From Deltaproteobacteria bacterium (GTDB taxonomy: Bacteria; Desulfobacterota; Binatia; UBA9968; JAJDTQ01): a stretch of 64,000 nt of DNA. The stretch's first letter is position 1; every line of letters starts with the position of its first letter. The notes under the pieces were generated by a model, which saw only the letters and a program-made list of their open reading frames with translations, had not been told where the DNA came from and made no database searches. The position numbers were made by a program, and so were the translations under genes. Below, piece by piece: positions 1 to 7,359 of this stretch. The DNA is taken from NCBI GenBank assembly GCA_028818755.1, contig JAPPNF010000006.1, forward strand, positions 1-64,000. The letters run 5' to 3'.

Positions 1-2
1 GC

Positions 3-452
3 CGGGTCCACGGCGGCGTGCTGGTGCAGGACTGGGACCACAAGCCCATCGACGTACGGGAGTGCAAGGTGGTGACCGAGCGGCAGCCCACCGACGACGA
101 GTACAAGGCCCTCGGTTTCGCCTGGCGCGTATGCCACCACGTGAAGTCCAACGCCATCGTGTTCACGTCGAGCGACCAGTTGCTCGGCGTCGGCGCCGGC
201 CAGATGAGCCGGGTGGATTCCGCCCAACTCGCCGTCACCCGGGCGAAGACCCACGGCCTCGACCTCGCGGGCTCCGTGGTGGCGTCCGACGCCTTCTATC
301 CCTTTCGCGACGGCGTCGACGCGGCCGCCGAGGCCGGCGCCCACGCGGTCATCCAACCGGGGGGCTCCATCCGCGACGAGGAGGTCATCGCCGCCGCCAA
401 CGAGCACGGCCTGGCCATGATCTTCACCGGCATCCGGCACTTCAGGCATTAG
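3..452 (+). CDS. purH: PurH C-terminal fragment (AICAR transformylase/IMP cyclohydrolase)
   Basis: This is the last 149 residues of the bifunctional purine enzyme; the 5' part lies outside the window. The transformylase half passes a formyl group from 10-formyl-THF to AICAR in the cytoplasm and the cyclohydrolase half closes the ring to IMP. Visible family features are the GGVLVQDWD stretch, the QPTDDE segment, [18 protein letters not shown], the [13 protein letters not shown] loop and the typical C-terminal FTGIRHFRH. It stands upstream of purD in the usual purH-purD order, but a MITE-like element now separates the two genes. Identification is secure; only the start is missing. Confidence 0.95.
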   Translation, partial: RVHGGVLVQDWDHKPIDVRECKVVTERQPTDDEYKALGFAWRVCHHVKSNAIVFTSSDQLLGVGAGQMSRVDSAQLAVTRAKTHGLDLAGSVVASDAFYPFRDGVDAAAEAGAHAVIQPGGSIRDEEVIAAANEHGLAMIFTGIRHFRH

Positions 453-612
453 TGTCCTGTACGGTTAATTCGCATGGTAAGATGCGCTGGATTTTTTGTC
501 GTCGGCAAGGCGCGATGACGAGCAGTGGCGGGTACCACGCGAGGAAGAGCAACGCCGCCGACGGCGAAAAAGACAAGCAGATTACCATGCGAATTAACCG
601 GACAGGACACTA
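450..612. mobile_element. MITE-like element with 30-bp terminal inverted repeats
   Basis: Positions 451-480 and 582-611 are inverted repeats matching at 29 of 30 bases, starting AGTGTCCTGT. They bracket about 100 bp with no convincing ORF. A TA dinucleotide sits at each outer edge (450-451 and 611-612), as expected of IS630/Tc1-mariner-type insertions. The left end touches the purH stop codon and the right end lies three bases before the purD ATG. The element could fold into a long hairpin in a purH-purD transcript. The length and lack of a transposase suggest a non-autonomous element; no parental element is visible here. Confidence 0.7.
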
Positions 613-614
613 AC

Positions 615-1886
615 ATGAACATCCTCGTGGTCGGCGGCGGCGGGCGGGAACACGCGCTGGTCTGGAAGCTGCGGCAGAGCCCGCGGGTGGACAAGCTCTA
701 CTGCGCGCCGGGCAACGCCGGCATGCGTGAGCAGGCGGAGTTGGTGGACATCGCCGCCGGCGAGATCGACAAGCTCGCGGACTTCGCCGCCCGGGAGGGC
801 ATCGACCTCACCCTGGTAGGACCGGAGCAGCCGCTGGTGGCGGGCATCGCCGACCGGTTCGAAGAGAGGGGCCTCAAGGTGTTCGGACCCAGCCGTGAAG
901 CCGCGAGGCTCGAGGGCAGCAAGGCCTTCGCCAAGGAGCTGATGCTGGAGAACGGCATCCCCACCGCGGCCTGCGAAGTGTTCTCGGACCTGGACGAGGC
1001 CCGCCGGTACGTGGCGCAAGACCGGCCCTGCGCGGTCAAGGCGGACGGCCTCGCGGCCGGCAAGGGCGTGATACTGTGCCCGGGCAGGGCCGAGGCCGAA
1101 GCCGCCCTCGACGACATCATGGCGCGAAGGGTGTTCGGCGCGGCCGGTGACCAGGTGGTCATCGAGGAACTGCTGGTGGGCGAGGAAGCCTCCTTCATGG
1201 CCCTCATGGACGGCGACGACTTCCTTCCGCTGGCGACGGCCCAGGACCACAAGCGCATCTTCGACGGCGACGAAGGGCCCAACACCGGCGGCATGGGCGC
1301 CTACTCGCCGGCACCGGTGGTGGACGCGGCGGTGCACGACGCCGTGGTCGAGCAAGTGCTCAAACCGCTGGCGGCGGGGCTCAAGCGCCGCGGCCTGGTG
1401 TATCGCGGCGTGCTTTACGCCGGGCTCATGATCACCGAGGACGGCCCCAAGGTGCTGGAGTTCAACGCCCGCTTCGGCGACCCCGAGTGCCAGCCCATCA
1501 TGATGCGCCTTGAGAGCGATCTGCCGTCGCTGCTCCTGGCCACCGCCGAGGGAAGGCTCCGGGAGATGGAAGCGGAGTGGACGGATCGGGCGGCGGTGTG
1601 CGTCGTGCTGGCGTCCGGCGGCTATCCGGGAGAGTATGGAACCGGTATGGAAATAGAGGGGCTGGAGGCCCTCGATTCCTGGAACAATGGATACGCGTTT
1701 CACGCCGGGACGAAACGTGAGGGCGGCCGGTGGCTCACCGCCGGCGGCCGGGTGCTGGGCGTCACCGCGCTGGGCGACACCATCGCCTCGGCCACCCGCG
1801 AGGCCTATGAAGGCGTGGGCAGGATCAACTGGGACGGCATGCACTACCGCCGGGACATCGCCCGACGCGCCATGGACCGAGGTTGA
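615..1886 (+). CDS. purD: Phosphoribosylamine-glycine ligase PurD
   Basis: PurD joins glycine to phosphoribosylamine using ATP, the second step of de novo purine synthesis, in the cytoplasm. At 423 residues it has the normal family length. The N-terminal nucleotide-binding motif VVGGGGREHALVWKL begins at residue 5. The ATP-grasp part contains VKADGLAAGKGV and the loop HKRIFDGDEGPNTGGMGAYSP, and EFNARFGDPECQ carries metal-binding residues. The frame is open further upstream through the MITE, but the ATG at 615 begins exactly at the conserved N-terminus, so it is chosen. Confidence 0.96.
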   Translation: MNILVVGGGGREHALVWKLRQSPRVDKLYCAPGNAGMREQAELVDIAAGEIDKLADFAAREGIDLTLVGPEQPLVAGIADRFEERGLKVFGPSREAARLEGSKAFAKELMLENGIPTAACEVFSDLDEARRYVAQDRPCAVKADGLAAGKGVILCPGRAEAEAALDDIMARRVFGAAGDQVVIEELLVGEEASFMALMDGDDFLPLATAQDHKRIFDGDEGPNTGGMGAYSPAPVVDAAVHDAVVEQVLKPLAAGLKRRGLVYRGVLYAGLMITEDGPKVLEFNARFGDPECQPIMMRLESDLPSLLLATAEGRLREMEAEWTDRAAVCVVLASGGYPGEYGTGMEIEGLEALDSWNNGYAFHAGTKREGGRWLTAGGRVLGVTALGDTIASATREAYEGVGRINWDGMHYRRDIARRAMDRG

Positions 1887-1890
1887 ACCG

Positions 1891-2028
1891 GGCGTCCTTC
1901 GACTTCGCTCCGCTGGCGCTACGCTCAGGACGAACGGTTGGAGCCGCCTGGGTCCGGGACGAACGGCTGATACAATCGGTCCCGTTCGTCCTGAGCGTAG
2001 CGCCAGCGGAGCGAAGTCGAAGGACGCC
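1891..2028. repeat. 47-bp perfect inverted repeat between purD and purE
   Basis: The arms at 1891-1937 and 1982-2028 are perfect reverse complements over 47 bp, separated by 44 bp. The inner half contains GCGCTACGCTCAGGACGAAC. A shorter, diverged single arm occurs at 17770-17820 and a degenerate one at 58114-58152, so this is a dispersed family rather than a one-off hairpin. It occupies almost the whole purD-purE gap and could form a strong stem-loop in the transcript. Confidence 0.85.
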
Positions 2029-2081
2029 ATTGCCAAGACCACCGAGCAAGAGCAGACACCGAACAAAGGAGGAAGAAAACC

Positions 2082-2594
2082 GTGACGGAGCAGACTCCCA
2101 AGGTCGCAATTCTCATGGGCAGCGATTCCGACGTGGAGGTCATGAAGGAGGCCGCGACGCGGCTGGAATCCTTCGACATCCCCTACGAGATGCACATCTC
2201 GTCCGCGCACCGATCACCGGAACGGACCCATGCCTATGCCAAGGGGGCGGCGGACCGGGGCATCGAGGCGTTCATCGTCGGCGCCGGCGCAGCCGCGCAC
2301 CTGGCCGGGGTGGTGGCGGCGGTCACCACGCTGCCGGTGATCGGCGTGCCGCTGAGCGCGTCGGCGCTGGACGGCATGGACGCGCTGCTGGCGACGGTGC
2401 AGATGCCGGCGGGCGTGCCCGTGGCCACCATGGCCATCGGCAAGGGCGGCGCCGCCAACGCCGGCATCTTCGCGGCCCAGATCATCGCGCGAAAGGACCC
2501 GGAGCTGGCCGGCAAGCTCGCCCGCTTCAAGGAAGAGCTGGCGGCCGGAGTCGAAGCCAGAGACCGGAAGCTGCAGGACAGCCTGAAGGGATAG
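2082..2594 (+). CDS. purE: N5-carboxyaminoimidazole ribonucleotide mutase PurE (class I)
   Basis: PurE class I converts N5-CAIR to CAIR in purine synthesis. The 170 residues match the family length. The N-terminal loop [10 protein letters not shown], the substrate loop [10 protein letters not shown] and the [14 protein letters not shown] and [15 protein letters not shown] segments are all present. The start is GTG at 2082, supported by a strong AGGAGG ribosome site at 2070-2075. No purK was seen next to it. A 47-bp inverted repeat lies between it and purD. Confidence 0.96.
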   Translation: MTEQTPKVAILMGSDSDVEVMKEAATRLESFDIPYEMHISSAHRSPERTHAYAKGAADRGIEAFIVGAGAAAHLAGVVAAVTTLPVIGVPLSASALDGMDALLATVQMPAGVPVATMAIGKGGAANAGIFAAQIIARKDPELAGKLARFKEELAAGVEARDRKLQDSLKG

Positions 2595-2619
2595 GGGACG
2601 CGACACTAGAAGAGCGCTT

Positions 2620-3921
2620 ATGGCCAAGATTTTCCCGTTTCGGGGGCTGACGTACGACCCCCAAAAGATCGACGATTTTTCCAGCGTGGTGGCGCCGCCT
2701 TATGACGTCATCTCCCCGGAGTACCAGGCGGAACTGTACGACCGCTCGCCGCGCAACGTCGTGCGCATCGACTTCTGCCGCGACCCCGACCCCTACGACA
2801 CCGTGCCGAAGCGATTCCGGGAATGGCAGGAGGACGGCATCCTGGTGCTGGAGGACGCCCCGGCCATCTACTACCTGAGCCAGGAGTACCGTCTGCAGGA
2901 CGGCATCGCACGGGAGCGGCGCGGCTTCATCGCGCTGACCGCCATCGAGGATTTCGGCGGCGGCATCCACGGCCACGAGAACACCCTGACCGAACCCAGG
3001 GAGGACCGCCTCAAGCTGATGCTCGCGTGCGATGCCCAGTTCAGCTCCATCCTGGCCCTGTACACCGACGAGAAGCCCACCCTGACCGACGCCCTGAGCG
3101 AGCACGTGAAATCGCGGCCTCCCAAGCTCGAGGCCTCGGAGGGCGAGTACGGCACCTCCCGCCTGTGGGCGGTCACGGACCCGGGCCTCATCGGCATGGT
3201 GCAGGACGCCATGAGCCGGCAGGCCGTCTTCATCGCCGACGGGCACCACCGCTACGAGGCGGCCTGCGGCTACGGCCGCCGGCGCATGGCGGAACGGCCC
3301 GGCGCCACCGGCGAAGAGGGCTTCAACCGCGTGATGATGTACTTCGCCAACCTCCAGGAAGAGGGCGTGGTGATATTGCCGACGCACCGGTTGGTCCGGG
3401 AGCTTCCCGACGCGCCGATGGAAGAGCTCGAACAGAAGCTGCAGCACCACTTTCACGTCGAGGAGTTCTCCAGGGATGCGGACGGCCGGCGGCGGTTCCT
3501 GGACACGGTCCGGAACCCGGAGGGTGACCAACGGCTGGTCGGCGCGTGCTTCGGAGGCGATTCGCGCTACCTGGCCTTGCGCATCAGAGACAGCGAGACC
3601 CTGCACCACTTGGCTCCCGACATGGGCCCCGAACTGCGCAGCCTGGACGTCACCACGCTGCACTTGCTGCTGATGGAGCATATCCTCGGCGTGTCAACTC
3701 GCGGCGCGGTGAATACCGACGCGGTGTCCTACACGCACGACGCGGAAGAGGCGCTGGCCGAGGTGGAGAGCGGCGGCTGCCGGGCGGCGTTCATCCTGAA
3801 TCCCCCGACCGCCGGCGAAATGATCAGCGTCTCCCTCAAGGGGGAGAAGATGCCCCAGAAATCGACCTACTTCTTTCCCAAGCTTGTGACCGGCCTGGTG
3901 ATCCACAAGGTGGAGATCTAG
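2620..3921 (+). CDS. DUF1015 family protein
   Basis: A 433-residue cytoplasmic protein of the DUF1015 family, whose biochemical role is not settled. The N-terminus FPFRGLTYDPQKIDDFSSVVAPPYDVISPEY is the family hallmark, and the DGHHRYEAA motif near residue 206 is the other conserved block. The gene begins 25 bp after purE on the same strand, so it probably shares transcripts with it. Full length, no signal peptide or membrane segment. The family assignment is firm; the function is unknown. Confidence 0.85.
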   Translation: MAKIFPFRGLTYDPQKIDDFSSVVAPPYDVISPEYQAELYDRSPRNVVRIDFCRDPDPYDTVPKRFREWQEDGILVLEDAPAIYYLSQEYRLQDGIARERRGFIALTAIEDFGGGIHGHENTLTEPREDRLKLMLACDAQFSSILALYTDEKPTLTDALSEHVKSRPPKLEASEGEYGTSRLWAVTDPGLIGMVQDAMSRQAVFIADGHHRYEAACGYGRRRMAERPGATGEEGFNRVMMYFANLQEEGVVILPTHRLVRELPDAPMEELEQKLQHHFHVEEFSRDADGRRRFLDTVRNPEGDQRLVGACFGGDSRYLALRIRDSETLHHLAPDMGPELRSLDVTTLHLLLMEHILGVSTRGAVNTDAVSYTHDAEEALAEVESGGCRAAFILNPPTAGEMISVSLKGEKMPQKSTYFFPKLVTGLVIHKVEI

Positions 3922-3987
3922 GAGAGAGGACCGGAACACCCGCCGGCACCCTCGGTCCCGGCAAAGGAACGCGCAAGGAACACTGTC

Positions 3988-4983
3988 ATGTCCAAGCTAA
4001 ATCTTACACTGGCGTGCGGCGACTACGACCGCACCAAGACGCTGCAGGACGGCTCGCTCAGCCCCGACGGCATCGCCCTCAACTACCTGCCGATGCAGGC
4101 CGAGGAGATCTTCTGGCGCATGGGCCACCACCAGGAGTTTCACGCCTCCGAAATGTCCCTGGCCAACTACATCACCATGACATCCCGGGGCGAAAGCCCG
4201 TTCACGGCCATCCCGGTGTTCCCGTCGCGCTATTTCCGCCACTCCTGCGTGTTCATCAACACCGACCGGGGCCTGGACAAGCCCGAGGACCTGCGCGGCA
4301 AACGCGTCGGCGTGCCGGAGTACTCCATCACCGCGGCGGTGTGGATCCGCGGCTTCCTGAGCGACGACCACGGCGTCAAGGCCGGCGACGTCGAGTGGTT
4401 CACCGGCGGCCAGGAAGTCCCCGGGCGCAAGGAACGCATCGAGCTCAGGCTGCCGCCGGAGATCAAGGTCCAGCCCATCGCCGGAGACCGGACCCTGAAC
4501 GCCATGCTGGACAAGGGCGAGATCGACGCCCTGGTCACCGCCCGCATCCCCTCGTGCTTCGCGGCCGGCGCCCCGCACATCCGCCGCCTGTTCCCCGATT
4601 TCAAGTCCGTGGAGATCGACTACTACCGGCGCACGAAGATCTTCCCCATCATGCACACCGTCTGCATCCGCAACGACGTGTTCGAGGCCAACCCCTGGGT
4701 GGCCCGGAGCCTCTACGCCGCCTTCTGCCAGTCCAAGGACGACGCCATCGCGCGCATGAACATCAACAACACCATGGCCAGCACGCTGCCCTGGCTCCAG
4801 GCCGAGATGGCGCTTCTCCGGGAGGTCTTCGGCGACGACTGGTGGCCCTACGGCATCGAGCCCAACCGCCACGTCATCGAGGCGCTGACCCGCTACATGG
4901 GCGAGCAGGGCCTGCTGGGCGACAAATTCCCCACGGTGGAAGAGTTGTTCGCGCCGACGCTGCTCGGGGATTACAGGCTGTAA
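3988..4983 (+). CDS. Substrate-binding-like protein (4,5-dihydroxyphthalate decarboxylase-like family)
   Basis: A 331-residue protein with the two-lobed periplasmic-binding-protein fold of the NMT1/4,5-dihydroxyphthalate decarboxylase-like group. Family features include LTLACGDYDRTKTLQDG at the N-terminus, MSLANYI, PVFPSRYFRHSCVFIN, DLRGKRVGVPEYSITAAVWIRG and the late RHVIEALTRYMGEQGL. No signal peptide is visible, so a cytoplasmic location, enzymatic or binding, is more likely than export. There are no transporter genes beside it. Substrate unknown; such proteins are often annotated by similarity to phthalate catabolism without proof. Confidence 0.75.
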   Translation: MSKLNLTLACGDYDRTKTLQDGSLSPDGIALNYLPMQAEEIFWRMGHHQEFHASEMSLANYITMTSRGESPFTAIPVFPSRYFRHSCVFINTDRGLDKPEDLRGKRVGVPEYSITAAVWIRGFLSDDHGVKAGDVEWFTGGQEVPGRKERIELRLPPEIKVQPIAGDRTLNAMLDKGEIDALVTARIPSCFAAGAPHIRRLFPDFKSVEIDYYRRTKIFPIMHTVCIRNDVFEANPWVARSLYAAFCQSKDDAIARMNINNTMASTLPWLQAEMALLREVFGDDWWPYGIEPNRHVIEALTRYMGEQGLLGDKFPTVEELFAPTLLGDYRL

Positions 4984-5008
4984 TATCCAGAACCGCGAAT
5001 CCCGTGGA

Positions 5009-5118
5009 GACGGATCCGTCATTCCCGCGAAAGCCGGGAACCGGGAAGGGAAGGGCGGGGAACCACGCCGGCGGTCACGGTGCTCTGGATTCCGGCTTTC
5101 GCCGGAATGACGGATTCA
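5009..5118. repeat. REP pair (inverted) downstream of the binding-protein gene
   Basis: Two inverted REP units, CGTCATTCCCGCGAAAGC-type at about 5017-5040 and GGATTCCGGCTTTCGCCGG-type at about 5086-5108, face each other. Relatives occur at 9330-9345, 51776-51807 and 53622-53715. The pair may act as a transcript-end hairpin for the upstream gene. Confidence 0.7.
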
Positions 5119-5135
5119 GGGACGTCAGTAAAAAC

Positions 5136-5555
5136 ATGACCCGCAAGGAAGCGGCGTTCATCCGTCAGGCCCGGGTAGGGATCTTGGCGACGGTCGACGA
5201 GCACGGTCAGCCCCTTAACGTGCCCTTCTGCTTCGCCTTCGACGGCGCGTGCCTGTACTCACCTATCGACGAGAAGCCCAAGGCCGCAGGGCCACGGGAG
5301 CTGAAGCGGATCCGCAACATCCGCGCCAACCCCCGGGTATCCGTGGTCGTCCAACGCTACGACGACGAGGACTGGTCCCGCTTGGCTCACATCATCATCC
5401 ACGGCGAAGCCAGAATCCTCACGGATGGAGATACCCACGGCAAGGCCGTCCGGCTGTTGCGCCGGAAATACTCCCAGTACCGCACCATGGCCCTGGATCA
5501 ACGGCCCGTCATTCAGATTCGGGTTGTCCGTTGCATTCGTTGGGGCAGGGTCTGA
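5136..5555 (+). CDS. PPOX-class split-barrel flavin/F420-binding protein
   Basis: A 139-residue protein of the pyridoxamine 5'-phosphate oxidase-like split-barrel fold, closest by eye to the Rv0121-type probable F420-dependent group. Diagnostic segments are FIRQARVGILATVDEHGQPLNVPFCFAFDG, ELKRIRNIRANPRVSVVVQRYDDEDWS and IIIHGEARIL. The reading frame is open far upstream, but the ATG at 5136 starts exactly where the family begins. The cofactor (FMN or F420) cannot be decided from the sequence. It follows a REP pair, so it is probably transcribed separately from the gene upstream. Confidence 0.75.
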   Translation: MTRKEAAFIRQARVGILATVDEHGQPLNVPFCFAFDGACLYSPIDEKPKAAGPRELKRIRNIRANPRVSVVVQRYDDEDWSRLAHIIIHGEARILTDGDTHGKAVRLLRRKYSQYRTMALDQRPVIQIRVVRCIRWGRV

Positions 5556-5590
5556 CGACGGGTTCAAGGCGCGCTCAGTTGCTTTGCTAG

Positions 5591-5619
5591 TTGGCTACCA
5601 CTCAAATGAGTGGTAGAAT
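5591..5619 (+). promoter_or_regulatory. lexA promoter with overlapping palindromic operator
   Basis: A -35 box TTGGCT (5591-5596) and a -10 box TAGAAT (5614-5619) are spaced by exactly 17 bp. The spacer is filled by a perfect palindrome at 5595-5616, with arms CTACCACTCA and TGAGTGGTAG separated by AA. A repressor bound there would block RNA polymerase. The position just before a LexA-type gene argues for autoregulation. The motif differs from the CTGT-N8-ACAG and GAAC-N4-GTTC LexA boxes. Confidence 0.7.
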
Positions 5620-5626
5620 AACCAGT

Positions 5627-6265
5627 ATGGAAGAGCTGACCGGCATACAGGTCCGTGTCCTTGACGCCTTGCGAGGGCGCGCCGACACAGGACAAGCACT
5701 TCCCAGCTATCGGGCACTCTGCGCAGAGTTCGGGTGGTCCTCCACGGGAACTGCCAGGGATCATCTGCGTGCCTTGGAGCGCAAGGGTTACGTCGACCTC
5801 CCAGGCAGCCGAGGCCGTCGGGTTAGATTGCGTCGCCGGTTTCCCGGGATCGCCCGTGCACCCATCGTTGGCCGCATTGCAGCGGGCAAGCCGGTGTTGG
5901 CGGACCAATACCACGACGACCTGCTTCCGTTTCCGGCGGAATGGCGCGGCTCCGGCGACTGTTTCGCGCTGCGGGTGGCGGGAGACAGCATGGAAGGCGC
6001 GGGGATTCTGGAAGGGGACCATGTGATCATCCGACAACAAGAAATCGCTGACAACGGCGACATCGTTGCAGCGACTCTCGGTGGAGAGACGACGCTCAAA
6101 CGCTTGGTCAAGGACGGCGACCGGACTTTCCTGGTCGCGGAGAATCCCCGCTACGCACCCATCGAGGTCACGACGGATTCAGCCGTGGTCCACGGCGTCG
6201 TCGTCGGACTGTTGCGTTCGTACCGACTCCACGATAGTAGGAGCCCGTTTCCTGGCAACCGCTAG
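5627..6265 (+). CDS. lexA: LexA-type self-cleaving repressor
   Basis: A 212-residue transcriptional repressor with an N-terminal winged helix (about 1-70) and a C-terminal S24 peptidase domain. Expected autoproteolysis residues are present: cleavage site Ala86-Gly87 in GRIAAGKP, nucleophile Ser121 in AGDSMEG, and Lys158 in TTLKRL. This implies RecA-stimulated self-cleavage after DNA damage. A TTG at 5591 would add 12 residues but overlaps the promoter, so the ATG at 5627 is chosen. It leads an operon with a radical SAM protein and TcmP and is preceded by its own palindromic operator. It may be the host's main LexA or a dedicated local copy; this window cannot decide. Confidence 0.88.
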   Translation: MEELTGIQVRVLDALRGRADTGQALPSYRALCAEFGWSSTGTARDHLRALERKGYVDLPGSRGRRVRLRRRFPGIARAPIVGRIAAGKPVLADQYHDDLLPFPAEWRGSGDCFALRVAGDSMEGAGILEGDHVIIRQQEIADNGDIVAATLGGETTLKRLVKDGDRTFLVAENPRYAPIEVTTDSAVVHGVVVGLLRSYRLHDSRSPFPGNR

Positions 6266-6289
6266 TGTCCGCGGGAGGCACACCACACC

Positions 6290-7342
6290 ATGCTCACAGC
6301 ACGCAGAGCGTCCAAGTTCATTCGTCGCTTCGGCGGCCCTGGAGACGATTCCGGCATCGTATGCTTCAAGTTCTGGCAACTGGTGCCGGCGGGAGGTTGT
6401 CCCTACCGTTGCTCCTATTGCTTCCTCCAGACCACCCCATGGTTTCGCTTCAACCCCGATCACCTCAACGGGCTGGTCTACACCAACGTCGACGACATGC
6501 TTCGAGAAGTCGACGCTTGGCTCGAAGATCCCGTCGCGAAAATGATGATCGTTGGTGAACTGCAGGATGGCCTCGTCTTCGAGACGGCGTTCAAGAAGGT
6601 GACTGGGAAGCCCCTCACTCATTGGATCGTTCCGAAGTTCGCCGCGCAGGCCCGGCATCGCCTCATCTTCCTGACGAAGTCCACGCAGGTACACGACGCC
6701 CTGCAACTCGATGCCACACCCCAGGTCGTCTTCTCCTGGTCGGTGAACGCCGAGGAGGTCGCCGCCCGGTGGGAACATGGAACCCCGCCTCCATCCCAGC
6801 GCTTCGCGGCGGCGTCCGCGATGAAGGACGCTGGCTGGCCTGTCCGCTTTCGGCTGGACCCTATGGTGCCCTATCCGCGTTGGCGGTCCGGATACGGCGC
6901 AGCAATCCGGGAGATCAACCGCATTGCGCCTGAGATGCTCACATTGGGCGCTCTTCGTGCCACCTCAGCCAAGTCTCTACGCGGTGCGGCCACCAAAAAC
7001 GGCCGTGATGACAGTATTTTCGAGTATCTGACCGAAGAACGGGACCCGTCGGGGTTCAAGTACCGAATCCCGTTCCCGGTCCAAGTGGAGCTCTTTCGTT
7101 ACGCGATCCAGAAGCTCTCCCGGTCCATCGTTCCCGCACTGTGCAAGGAGGACCAAGCCCTCTGGCGAGAACTTGGGATGCCGTTCCAGGGTTGTCACTG
7201 CCTTCTCGGGGCGTCGGACGCCCTCGTACAGAACTCGCCGAGAGAGATCCCATCGATAACCGGCAACAGCGCGAACTCCCGCCGACCGCAGACGATGCCT
7301 GGCACCACGGCCGGGCGTACTTCGCTCACTTCGGTACCGTAA
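6290..7342 (+). CDS. Spore-photoproduct-lyase-like radical SAM protein
   Basis: A 350-residue radical SAM protein of the SPL/COG1533 type. The cluster-binding CxxxCxxC is at Cys37, Cys41 and Cys44 (GGCPYRCSYCF). It is followed by the family-like VGELQDGLVFE and RLIFLTKST segments, and a C-terminal GCHCLLG supplies further cysteines. SPL enzymes repair a thymine dimer by radical chemistry, but related proteins have other roles. The gene starts 24 bp after lexA and is followed by tcmP; pairing of Cys-motif radical SAM proteins with TcmP is an established genomic association. A LexA-regulated DNA repair or modification role is an inference. Confidence 0.75.
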   Translation: MLTARRASKFIRRFGGPGDDSGIVCFKFWQLVPAGGCPYRCSYCFLQTTPWFRFNPDHLNGLVYTNVDDMLREVDAWLEDPVAKMMIVGELQDGLVFETAFKKVTGKPLTHWIVPKFAAQARHRLIFLTKSTQVHDALQLDATPQVVFSWSVNAEEVAARWEHGTPPPSQRFAAASAMKDAGWPVRFRLDPMVPYPRWRSGYGAAIREINRIAPEMLTLGALRATSAKSLRGAATKNGRDDSIFEYLTEERDPSGFKYRIPFPVQVELFRYAIQKLSRSIVPALCKEDQALWRELGMPFQGCHCLLGASDALVQNSPREIPSITGNSANSRRPQTMPGTTAGRTSLTSVP

Positions 7343-7359
7343 CGCCCGGGCACAACACC

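Noticed and set aside
594-2210. Long minus-strand open frame over purD
   Set aside because: Antisense to purD, with low-complexity His/Arg/Gly-rich content and no family match.
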